This document shows positions 52,301 through 64,000 of a stretch of DNA of 64,000 nt, in pieces; position 1 is the first letter of the stretch, and every line of letters starts with the position of its first letter. The DNA is taken from NCBI GenBank assembly GCA_035041965.1, contig JAPYMA010003041.1, positions 1 through 64,000 of the forward strand. Reading direction: 5' to 3'. A program made the translations under genes and the position numbers. The notes below the pieces were generated by a model. The model saw nothing but the letters and a program-made list of their open reading frames with translations, ran no database searches and was not told the DNA's origin. This stretch comes from Anisakis pegreffii (lineage: Eukaryota; Nematoda; Chromadorea; Rhabditida; Anisakidae).

Positions 52301-55300
52301 ATTGCTACTGGATGACAGTTGAAGTTGTTGTATTTGTATTGATTTGTTGCGTTGTGATGCGTGATTAATTCATTTCCAAGCAACAGGAGTTAGAAATAAA
52401 ACAATTGGGACGAGGAAGTATGTGTGGTGTGTCACTTGATGCATTTGTGTCAGCTTTTGTTTCACCGTCATTTGCGTTTGACTCCATTCTTTCAAAACAA
52501 TCAGATTCAGTCATTTTGATGCTCTTGAACTTTTCATCCGTTTGAGGCAGAAAATGAACAAAAAATGAGAAGGAAAAATCAAAATGAATTCACTCAAATT
52601 GTTCAACAACATCACAACGATAAGGCGGCCGATTTCCACGAAATGCAATTTCGTTGAGAACAAAAAAAAAACAGAGGATTCTTATAGTTTATTGTTTTAC
52701 ACCATATTCTCGCTGTCGATTTTTAGTAATCTTTGAGCGAATGCAAAATGTTCGCCGATGTCATATTCCTGATAAGGAGCGTTTTTTTGTGTGCAGAAGG
52801 AAGACGACTGCATACGCACGATGATATATTCCTATCGCTGTTATCACTGTTGATAAGGATTTGTAAGGTTTCGTTTGTCTTAGTCGATGAGCGATGACGA
52901 GCGATGACGGCTGCATGCAACCTTTGTATGAGCCTGCACTTATCGGCATTAGTGTTCCACATCAGAATGTAGGCTGTTATCAGCGCATATCGCATATCAA
53001 TCTTTATCAGTTGTAGAGCTTTTGGCTTTGGATAGCCAGTGAACACCTTTCGCTCAAATGTTGCGGCCGATAGTTCAGAGTCGACTTGTTCACATGATTT
53101 TCTTCAAGTGATGCATGCATTTTCAAAGTTTTGCATTCTTCGTTCAACGTGATGCTAGCCTAACGGTTTCGCCGGTTAACTCCAGTTATAAGTGATTATT
53201 ATCGTTGCGAGTCAAAGCTCTAAAGCGTCTACGGCAAACCCTAATTGAGCATATGCTTTCGGTGTTCCGGTTTGCTCAGCGCAACACTTTTACAAAGCGA
53301 TTATTGTTCATCCGCTCTATTGTGCTATGATAATGCGATAAATACATATTTCAATTCAGTGCTAAAAGAGCGTGAATGTATTATGATAACGTTCTAATAC
53401 CGCATTGTGAATAATACGTTAGTAACACATTGAAATGTGTATGGTTGTAATTGTATCATCCATCGTATCAAAATTGAACGTATAACAACAATACGCTGAA
53501 TTGTGTACGTGTAATTATTGCATTCAAATGCGTTTAAATGCGTGTCGTGTTGATTGAATGCTTTGCAGACAATTGGGTACTCATCTTTGTGCATACTGGT
53601 TTAGTTAACATCTCGCGAATGCCGGAATCGGTAATCTGTTAAGCTCGTCCGTATTTGTCACTGCACGTGAGTATTCTCTGTAGCGATTGCCTCGGCTTCA
53701 GCTTAAGGTTTGCTCGGAGGTTTATAAATGATTATGAGTGTGTAGGACTCACATGTAATGCCACATAGGTTTACAGATTGTGTGCACCGTTGTATTTTTG
53801 ATGTGTTATGACTGTGGTTGTGGTTGGTTATTTAGTGATCGTTTAGAGATGATTTTTGATGTTTTGTTGTTTTGCTATCGTTTGATGTGAGGATGTACGA
53901 CTGAATGAATGAACGAAGGACGTTTGGCAGATGGCAATATATGTGAATAAATGCTGGCTGACTTGATGGACGAATGACGACTAGATGGGTGAATGCAGGA
54001 TGAAAGCATCGTTCGATCGTTTCACGGCTCGAAGTGAATATTTCATTTTATTGCCCAAAAGTTTATGTTGTGCTCTTTTTATGATTCGTCGTTCGTTTCA
54101 TTTGTGTTGTGTTGCTGTCTATGATGCTAATATTGGGGTATTGATGTTCGTTCGTAATTGCAAAAATTTATGTCTTTCACAGGGAACGGAATGGAAGGAA
54201 ATAAGGCGTAGGGGGTTATGGCAATGAGGGGCCTTGAAAGAGCACACTGAACCAATAATCAACGACCAACATCATTACGGCCATCAGAACATCAGACACA
54301 AGACGAGGCTAGAATAGAACATCGACGATACCAATCATAATAATGATGTTCTTTTGATGTGACACATTGGAGCCAGCCAGGGTGATGCAATCGACAGTTT
54401 ATGTGTTGTGCAAACGAAGAGAATCATCTGATTGATGCAAATAACTTTTAACATTTGTCAGTAAACAATAGCAGTGGAACGGTAAACCGACTGAATGGAT
54501 ATGTATCTAAACAGCAACAGCAGTTGGATCTTTGTGAAATGCAGAGCTTTATTTGCAGACCATCTTTATTTGCAGCCGCTATGAGCACCACTCACTAACA
54601 ATAAGCTTATTCATTGCGCGACGTTTCATCAGAGATGAGTGATTTTTTGGTTGTTGTTTCCGCGAACGGAAACGGAAAAATAGCGATTGATTGGCGTCGA
54701 AGATGCCAATCAATCGCTATTTTTGCAATAAAAATAGCGATTGATGTGATAAATATGATTGCAGTTGAACGCGAGAAAACAACATCATCATCATGATGAT
54801 GATTATATGATGTTAGACTGCTGATGCAGGCAGCTGAAATTTAACTTATGGAGATGGTGCTGCGCTGATCGCTTGGTGTACTTTGAAATGTTGATCGGTT
54901 AATGCTGTTTAAGAGTCATCTTGAGCAAATAATCACCCGACCGACACTAAAAGCTTATAACACACAAGTTCATTGCACATTTCTCGATAGTATTTTATTT
55001 GTATTTTATTGCTTTTTACTGCAGACTTGTGCCACTCCACTCGTTCGTCTAAGATCCGAGCATATTTTGTCATTTTGCATTTTTGTCTTCATATGATTAA
55101 CGCTGTGCTAGCAATATGTGTTTAATCATCATTTCGTGCAGAAATCTTCAAGAAGAAAATCGTGCGTTATCAAAATGCTATCCGCATCGTGAAGTGTCAC
55201 AAATGATTGGTAAAATTTTTATGAATTCATTACAGGAGTTTGAATTATTTTGTCGGACAGCTTGCTGCATATACTGCTGCGGTGATATTCTTCAGTCGTT

Positions 55301-58300
55301 TCTGGTCACATCGTACCGTGGAGCGCAATAAAAGATAGAAAATGTTGCTGAATATTCTACAACCACAACCCTCAATTACACAATCGTCAATACTCAACCA
55401 GGCAGCAATTTCAGACACACCAGATAGTGAGTTTTAATCGTGTATATTCCACATTTACATATGCACTGGCAATGCACTCAATCTGGTCGAATTGTGCGTT
55501 GTTCGTATGTGCTCATTCTGATGTCTAAAATGATTTTGTAAATGAAAAAAAACGTCTATAAATGTAATATTTTTACATACATGGCAATTATGAATGAATG
55601 CATGCCATATTTAAGGACTTTTGTACACAAGATACTGAAACTAGCGAAATTCTGTTATCGTCTCAAGCTTGCTGTCAATTATTCCACGGTATTTTTGCCA
55701 GATGCTTGAAACTAAGCCATATTCATTCTGTAATCTGAGGCATGTCGTGACTAACACATCGAAATTGATGCTTCCGTGAAAATTTTAAATTCATAACTTC
55801 ATTATACGATTGCTGCTTGTGTTCATATCAATAACCCGGTCGATGACAATTTGAAATACTCTCTCATTCGATCGAGACGAGATGACACGCGTGTTGTAAT
55901 GAAAACTTTTTTAATGGAAACCTTTACGTCAGTCATTCGGTCTTTTTTCTCTCGGTTGATGAAATATTCGCAAAAAATTTCAATTTTCTCTCATTTGACT
56001 TGCTTCCGATTTCGTCATTAGTCATCAATGAGATCAGATGCTTTCTTCGCCTTATTCATTGGCAATGAGAAAAAATGCTCTAAAGTCAAAAAGAGTTCAG
56101 TGTTTTGAACGAGAGTGCATGTTTACCAGTAATTGAATGAGTGCAAATCAGTGAGAGCTTAAATGTGCTAGTAGCTCAAATTCGTCAGATTCTAAGCGTC
56201 TTTGGAGAAACGTCTTCAAGTCAAATTACTCCATTCAGCAGTATTTGACAAACATTTTTTCAAAAAAAAAGATGAATGCTCAAAACACTCAATTATTCGT
56301 TTTTTTTTGCTGCTCATTCACCAAAAGACACCAAATGTTTCTTGTGTTGCATTCGGATTTGTTCAAAAGACTAGCAACTGCTTTCTACGAGCAAGAAAAA
56401 TTTTTCGCCCATCATCAATGAACAAGAATTTCTATGCGCTTCAGCGATCATTCAACGTCTGTTTGCAAGGAAATGAATCGTCAAGGCCATCATTTGCTGC
56501 TTTCATTTTCTGTTTCTTTTACAAACCAAACTGAACGACGATTAGTTGAGTTTTTTTGTGGCGTCGCATTTTTCGGTGCATCGCAATTTCTGAGAAAGCA
56601 CACAGTCGTCACGCATTCACAAAGGAACCACTATAGTTTAGAATGCAGCAGCAATCGAATTATTCCATTGAAATTTTGTCGTTATTTCGATGAAAATTAA
56701 TGTGCGAAGTTTTTCACAGCCTCATATGAACGAAGCGAACTGTACAAATTTTTGTGATCAAAAATGCCAATCCATCGTTTTGGCTATCAGAGAGAGTTCA
56801 CTAAATTTTTTCGGGAAAAAAATGACGTCTGAATTTACGGAGAATGAATGCTTTGTTCAGAGCGACTCAGCGCCGCCGTCGTTTTTTTTTCGTTGACCAA
56901 AACGATGTTGTTGGCATGAAATTTTTGTCTGGCAGCTCTCATAAACTAAACATAAAAAAAGGGAAGCAATATCATTGTTTGAATAATTGGCTTATGTAAA
57001 TACGAAATGAAAAATTTTCAGACTAATTGTTCATCGTTTTCCCAGTAAGGCAATGATCATTGATTAGAATGTTTTTCACAGAATTCAACATCAAAATCGG
57101 AATTAATAACGCGTTTGAGGGATTGATTTTAGAATTGAGATGAAATTTGTTGATGGCTTAGTGGAATGTTGAACTTTTGTCTTCATCTACTCGTATAGTT
57201 CCACTTGATCAGTCGATTGTTCTATAAGCCATCTTAATGTCGTGATTTATTGTTTGAACATGATCTTAGCTAGTTTGTTCGACGACTCAACTAACCACAT
57301 CTCATTTTTGGAACGTCATTTTGAAGATTCGATAGCACATTTTCCACCATCAGACAAAAAAACATTGAAGTGTTGAATCAAGTTTCGATTGACAGCAAAT
57401 ACAATTTTGCATTTTTCGTTTGGTATGGTCGCTCGGTACTCGCATCAGCTCTCACATTTCAACATTTCAAGTGCAAAAATAAAAAGAGAGTGAAAAAAGA
57501 TTGCGTATTTCGGTGATTTCTTTCGACTGCAAACGAATGATTTTTTGTTGTGTATTTCCTTTTTGTGCTTAATCATTTTGAACGCCATCGAACAGCGGCG
57601 ATTCACTCCAATGTCAGCACTGAATCATTGAAACGATTAAATGCCATCGCATCTCTTCAACCGTCTCATTCATGAGCAATAACATTCAGCGAAACTTATA
57701 TTTCGCATCTTTTTCTTCTCATCACAACACGAATTCTCTTTGTCATTTTTCATCCAAGTCAACAAGCAGGCAAACAACCACTGTACAGTATAGAATCATC
57801 AGAATACAACCGAACGTTGAAGCACAAATCTAATTTTAGAATTGCACTTTGGTTTGGTTCGCAAATCTTAACTCATTCGGCGAATTCTGTTGGCATCCGA
57901 AAGTTTTGCAAACGAAGAATTTTACTTTTTCTCTTTGATTAGATGTTAGAAGTCGGTCCGTTTGACGTCAATTAGAAAGCGTTCACGTAATTACGCTACT
58001 TGACGAGGTGAGTTTGCTGTTGATAAAGAGGCAGATGGATTTGTTTAAATAATCAAGCGAACGAGTTATAGAGCCATTAGAATGGTTTATGTGTGGAAGT
58101 TTGTCACAGCAACTAATTTTCGTTCCATTGTTATTATGTAATCGAACTTGAGATGAACAACACGGCTGATTGTGCTTAATTGTCGGAGACACCACAATTA
58201 GACTACCATTGACACTTGGATACTCGTTATATGAAAAATTCCGATAGCTGATCATTGATCATGAAATGGCTGCAGCAGAGGAACATTTCTTGTGAGTGAA

Positions 58301-61300
58301 CAAGACCAAATTGAAATTCCAAATTCAAGTCAATATCCATTTTCATTTTGACATCAATCTTGAACAATTATTGCCTAAAACAAACGGGTATCGCACGCAT
58401 AATTGTAATTCTCTCTAGAAATGTTCTTACTTCATTGAAGTTTCTTCAATCAGATGGAATCGTCGTCATATGATGCAATCGAATTATTTAGCAAAACACT
58501 GCACTCTTTGCTATTTCAATGATTTATTAGAACACTTTCAAAGAGCACTTCAAAGAGATTTGTTTAAGTCGATATACGTTTCAATCATTTGTTTGCTCAC
58601 TGATGACAACGAAATATTTTGATAAGATGATAGTATGATGTGATCAGTGATCAGTGTTCATGATCAGTGTGAAGTGATTCATTTGAATCAGTTTTAAAAT
58701 TCGCTGTTGATTTCCGTCCAAACACAATTGCTTTTTAATGAGCGTTTAATTGGCAGCAATCGAGAAATAAAAATCTCGTTCACTAATGATATTTACGAGT
58801 TAAGGTCACATTTATTTACACAAAATATTCAGGGTGTTATAATTCGGCAAATTTAATGTGTATTGTAGCCTTAACTATTACGCCTTATGCAATTTAGACA
58901 GAGTGATGCAATAGTGAGGTGATGTGATAACAAATAATCAACATTGGGCAATAATCAAACGTGAAACCGGAACTATCCTCTAACTAAATTCCAGCACCTT
59001 TCATAATGAAAACATTGTCTTTCGAGAAAGGCGTGGAAGGGAAGCAATTCCAACTTGTTCGGTGGCGATCTTCCTGAACAAGGAGGCGAAATACCCCTTC
59101 TCAACGGAAGCGAATATTTTAAAAAGAACCAATTCGCTGGATTACACTTTCCTTACCTGCATATCTCAAGCATAATTTATGCATTCATGAGTTTTTCAAG
59201 AGCTTCAGAACGTACACAGTACTAATTGATCGATGAGTAATTTAATGAGCTTGCAGAGTAATGCTGAATGTAGCGATCTCACTGACGAACTGTGGCAATT
59301 AATCATCAGATATGAGCACAGAATCAAACATCAGTAATCACATTATTTGACGTTATGGCACATAATTGAAATAGCTGTTGATTCATAGTTAATTATTTAT
59401 AGAAAACTAATGGTTGCAGTGTAATGAATAAACTGATAAAGTGGATCGTTTGATGTTGAAAAAGCAAAAAGCAAAAATTCCTTCCGCCTTTTTTTACACT
59501 TTTTTGATCACAAGAATGTCTCATTATTAAAGTTGCATCATTTTCATTTGATATGATCATGTTTATCAGCACGTATTCTGCACTCTTCTCTCCTCAAGGT
59601 GAGCAGGTCGTCGTTTACTAATTGAGACACGTCACAATCACTCATATAGCTTCGATGGGTTCTCATCTTTTTTTCATCCAAACTGTGGAATGGCAAAGAA
59701 TGACACCGTATTTTTTCTAATCTCAAAAATTTTCTATCACATGTCACACTGAATGCGAATCGTTTCATTTCCTAAACTGACTATCTCAAAATATTGATCA
59801 AATCTACAGCATTCAATTTCTCAAAACCCGCATATTTTGAGCATCAAAGATTGTGGAGTGGAAATTCAAACGCTATCAGCTTGTTTTCACCACGTTTCTA
59901 TTTATGTGTCAAATATTTGGCTCTACTCACAATTGGAGATGAATTAACACACATGACTGCACCACTGAATTTATCGGATTGCCCGAAAAATTGCAAGCAG
60001 ACTCTAAAGCAACGGCGCCTTCTATTGAAATCGTTTTGATTGCTCTAATTATAACAGCTTCTCGCGCTGATATTAAAATTAGTCTCAGAACTATTGCATT
60101 GGGAACGAATGAAAAACGTTTTGAGTACTAGATGGGTATAATTAGTTGCTTAATTGATAAGTTGAAAGATCAATCAATCACCAATCTGCAACTCACCAAT
60201 CAATCACCAACCTGATCAATTCATAGATTGACGGATTTCGAATAGTTGACGTATGACTTGGTATCAATACACTCTGAATTGCTCGATGTTTACTCGTACA
60301 CACCTTGTTTTTGCGAAAAGGCAAGTGATTGAACCTTGTGACATGAAATTTGAGAATTTGTAAATATGGTGAAAAAATCTGTTGAGCTAATTTTTTTTCA
60401 ACAGAGAACGAATGAACTCACGCGGTATTTCGAGTAGACACTAGCTGATAAAACAGTTATCGAGGTGGGCTAAGCCAAAGGGAAGTCTGAGGAAATAGGA
60501 AACTTTTTTTGAGCGGTGCACTCTTGTTTCGCTGGGATTGACAGGTTTTTGTTGCTTTCTGCTTCGGTGACTGAAAAATAATTTCGAATTTCGGATTGAT
60601 TTCGCTTTCACAAAAAAAAATTACTTCGGATTGATGGAGTGTTGATGAGTGATTTGCGTCAAGAGGGAATTTCGTTTCACTGTCATATCAGATGCGATCA
60701 AAAATCTGCGTCAATAAATTTTTGTACTTTCAAAGATTAATTTTTTCACAACAAATGGATGAAAATGAAAATGTTCAGCGAAACGAACAAATCAATGGTT
60801 AATTGTGGAGTTTAAGTTGATCATTAGCGATGAAGCTATGAGTGTGCAAAAAGTTGATGGAACATGACAGTTGTGCTGTTCATCCATTGAACTTACTTGT
60901 AATAGGCTTTATGCGATAATTTTGTTCCTTTTCATCAATAGAAATTTCCAAATTGTGCGACATGTTTCCACTTTTCACTTCATAAACCTAAGCGCAATGA
61001 GTCTCGGCGGCAAAAGTAATTGTTCACTGAATTAGAAATTTCAATAGATTTTACTGAGAGACTAATGAATTTCGGCGAATTTGTTTTTGTAAATTCTTCA
61101 TTCGTCAGAAGACTTTCCATCAGTTGAGTCATGTGATATGTGTCATGTGGTATGCTTGACACTGAATAGAGATAATAAACCGTTGACGTTGTACACAGTG
61201 AAAATGAGAGCAAAGAAAAACTCTTTGTGACTCTCTAATTGATTGACGCAGTGAACGTAAGCCATTGTCTTTTATCGCTGATAACTGATAAAAATTTCCT

Positions 61301-62206
61301 AGTCATTCCTCTTCGTTTTTCTTATCAAGTGATATATCAGTGAGAATTTTTGAACGTCATTTATCGAAAATCGTCATTCAGACGGCGTTTGCCATTCGAG
61401 CATTTGCTTGTTTATTCTGTCGCAACGCATATCCACCTGTGAATGTGTTCTCGAAATGACTACTGATCGTTAGGATTTTGAATTTTCAACATAGGTAAAT
61501 AAGCGGAATGAGTTGAGAGAATTATCCTTTCGGCAATAAATTCCTTTTTTTCGGGAATTTCTGATGAATGATTTTTCAACCCATTTGTTTCATTACTCTG
61601 TGGTCCACACAGCATTCAGCTGTAATCGGTGTCGTCGTTAATTTTCATTTGCTTATTATGTTTCTCATTATACTTCAATCAAATAAACGTGTTCACAGCT
61701 CATCAACACACAAAGTTTGTGTATGCATATCGCCGCAGTAATAACGCAGTATCGACGCAACAACATATGGATATCATTTTGTTTGTTTTGTTTCGACTGA
61801 ATTTGCTTAAGTATTCATTGTAGTTGCTGAATTCGACTGGTTTATCAGAGCAACAGCAGCACATCGATAGTGATTACAACGAATAGAAGCAGAGTATGTA
61901 ACGAATATGTGGACGCGTGTTTGTGCGTGGTAGAAAGGAGATTAAATAGTTGAGAATATGAAATGCATGTCAAAAATTAAACATCAAAGACTAGTGATCA
62001 AAACTGAGTAAGCGACAACAGCAGTGGCGCAGAAGAAATATTGTCGATTAGAAATTAATTTATTCACATATTAAAAGTCGCTCGTTCGCTCGCTCTCTGA
62101 GCAAGTAACCACAAAGCATGAAACAAGAAAAAGAGAGAATAGTGTTTGTGATCCATTCAATGCTAAATACTGAATCGAGCAATCGCTCGGTCGTTCGATT
62201 GGTCAG
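49332..62206. other. gene-poor 12.9-kb region
   Basis: No exon with both splice context and protein-like composition was found on either strand. Contents are AT-rich sequence, simple repeats such as GTCA (about 51614) and ATC/GAT palindromes (about 54783-54806), a strong hairpin at 54676-54724 and GATCAGTG repeats near 58640. Since an internal-type exon follows at 62.2 kb, part of this may be intron or regulatory DNA of a plus-strand gene. Confidence 0.45.
54676..54724. repeat. perfect 20-bp hairpin
   Basis: Two 20-base arms (AAAAATAGCGATTGATTGGC and its exact complement) are separated by 9 bases. A third, direct copy of the first 16 bases of the arm lies at 54730-54745. It is unlike the surrounding sequence. 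It could be a small foldback element or a structured RNA. Confidence 0.7.
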
Positions 62207-62420
62207 CAGTCATTGTTGACGAAGTGAACGAAAATGCATTGGATTCATCATTGTTTGTGAATCGCAACAAATGTGAATTGTTTTCAAGTCCCAAGGATCG
62301 TTGCGGACATCCCAATCTAGGTGGCCAATTCAGGCAGCTCTACTTAAAATATTATCCTGTAAAACTTGCTCCGACGATTTTGAAATGTGCTATTCCCTCT
62401 TCGAGAAAACCCGCCGTCCT
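62207..62420 (+). CDS. possible internal exon of a gene leaving the window
   Basis: An open stretch of 71 codons between a GGTCAG acceptor and a GTGAAG donor, in which the reading frame has no ATG near its start, so it would be an internal exon. The translation is protein-like (DRCGHPNLGGQFRQLYLKYY, then PVKLAP). The pattern faintly recalls the first strands of Argonaute N-terminal domains, but this is too weak to name. No partner exon was found in the window. Confidence 0.35.
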
Positions 62421-64000
62421 GTGAAGGCGCAGTCTATTGACAGGGAATGTTCTTTCACTTGTTCGTTCTTAAAATAATGTATTTGTAACCATTTTAGATT
62501 GATGTCATACAAAGTGCTCTTTTTTTATTCCTCAAAATTGAGCCGTTGAGCAGCATCACGGAGTGTCTTTCTTAAGCTGATTTCTTTCTCGCCTTAATCG
62601 CAGTCAAAGGCGCACGCACGTACACCCAAACGTCAAGGATGAATCAAATGCAACAATTGATATCTGATGACATTTTTCATCGAGTGAACGATGATGTTTG
62701 TTCGTTCGATTTTAGTTATTTTTGAGGCATCGATCGTTCTTGTTGCGTTATAGATCGAAAAATCGCATGTGACATCATCATTATGGAATTAATTTTCTGG
62801 TCGATGCAGAGCAAAAATCGTTGATTTCATCGCTTGTTTCCTTTAATTCAATCTGACATTTCGTATTTCACCAAAAAAAATTCTTTCTCTCATTTTTCTC
62901 TGTAAAATTTTCAACTGATATCATATATTTCGGTTCATTAATATCAAAAACAATAGGGAGTCGCAGTACTGACTAAAGCAAGTCGATCTACTGCTGTGAA
63001 TGCGATTCGTAGACGATTCTCCGCCTCAAATACCCATCAAACCAGTATTTATGGGTACACTGTGTTGAACTATTTGAATATTCTGAGCTGAGCTTGACAG
63101 GGTGTCTCTGTTGTTGAATTGAACAAAATTGCTACTCAGCAAGAGAATGCAACTGAAATGCTGCAAAGCTGATTGTGAGTACTAAAAAGCAATCGTAACA
63201 TCAAGCGAGTGTATTCAAATGGCTTGTTGATGAATTTGAACTTATTCCTGTTTTTCGACAATTTCAATGAAATGGTCTTATGACTGAATACGATTCACAG
63301 CTGCGTAATGTTTTGTGTGATGGGTACCATGATAATAAAGCTTTTATGATGATGTATCATGCAAATAGAGACCGATATTTGTGTGAATGAAGAGTGTGCC
63401 TGGAATGCCATTTTTAAATGGCGCACTTTCTTGTTTGCGTTTGCATTCACATTTGATTTGTTCATATTTAGTTGATGACAGCGAGATTTTCTCATAAACA
63501 CCGAAAAATGTTTAGTGAACTGTTGCCGAAAGATCACTGTGAATGTTGACGACGACAACGAGTTAGTTGATGAAAGCAATTCATTATTTGCTAGGTGCTT
63601 GATGGGTGCGAAAGAGTTTTTGGTGGGGAAGTGAGTTGCTGAAAGCGGATGAAAAGAGCAACAAGATGAATCAGGTAAAAATTTTGCGCAAAAAAACTCA
63701 GTTGCCAGATGAAATCATTAATGACCGATTAACTGTCAACATTTAACGAGATTAATTCTTTGTTAGCAGAGCAAAATTAAAGGATATCTAAAGTCTAGTT
63801 GTTTGGGTGTGTGTTTGTGCGTTTTTTTTTTGTTCATCTTGAGAGGGGAGTGGTGGAAATTAGATTATTTTCTTGTGATGCATTCCTTAGTTGCATTCTA
63901 TGCAGCGAACTTTTATCGAAGCAATCAACCAATTTCAATGGGAATAAAGGATTTCAGTGAATATCAATGCATTCATCTAAATTTCGGTTCGTCTTAATTG
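62421..64000. other. right edge, no recognised exon
   Basis: AT-rich sequence with short frames only. If 62207-62420 is an exon, this is its downstream intron. Confidence 0.4.

Noticed and set aside
53231..53245. GCAAACCCTA word like the end of the hAT-like element
   Set aside because: There is only one end, with no matching inverted partner or target duplication nearby.
62234..62236. ATG at the start of the 62.2-kb open stretch
   Set aside because: It is out of frame with the protein-like reading frame and meets a stop after eight codons.
1..64000. tRNA, rRNA and CRISPR signals
   Set aside because: Reading both strands for B-box-like and cloverleaf sequences and for regularly spaced repeats gave nothing credible; short tandem words are simple repeats.

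Overview
This is eukaryotic DNA, most likely from a nematode. The window is AT-rich and its genes are cut into small exons. Introns mostly end in a TTTCAG-like acceptor, and first exons can start a few bases after such an acceptor, as in spliced-leader trans-splicing. I see no rRNA, tRNA or CRISPR array.

Left part (about 1.1-20.3 kb and 29.3-36 kb): four tandem copies, A to D, of one F-box/leucine-rich-repeat gene, all on the plus strand with the same 11-exon layout. Copies A (1154-6726) and C (14003-19872) splice into open 511-residue proteins. Copy B (7485-12114) has a one-base insertion in exon 8. Copy D (29327-35949) has a frame-breaking insertion in exon 2 and a degraded exon 3 acceptor. 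Three introns hold mobile DNA: a hAT-like element in C, and a non-LTR reverse transcriptase remnant and a probable solo LTR in D. B and C share a nearly identical 3' tract, which suggests gene conversion, and an 85-bp block downstream.

Between C and D, on the minus strand, lies a complete nematode-style protein tyrosine phosphatase gene (25334 down to 21647). It has an intact catalytic domain and a long charged tail. A tiny two-exon gene lies just upstream of it in the same direction.

Middle part: an 11-exon secreted or membrane-anchored lipase of the pancreatic-lipase family (39316-44936, 519 residues, triad intact). It is followed by a possible 53-residue one-pass membrane protein and an unrecognised minus-strand gene (48756-49331).

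Right part (49.3-62.2 kb): almost 13 kb with no convincing exon but with hairpins and simple repeats. One exon-like open stretch at 62207-62420 suggests that part of this region is intronic.

The F-box copies would act as substrate adaptors for SCF ubiquitin ligases (family knowledge). Their duplication, conversion, decay and transposon load are what the sequence itself shows.
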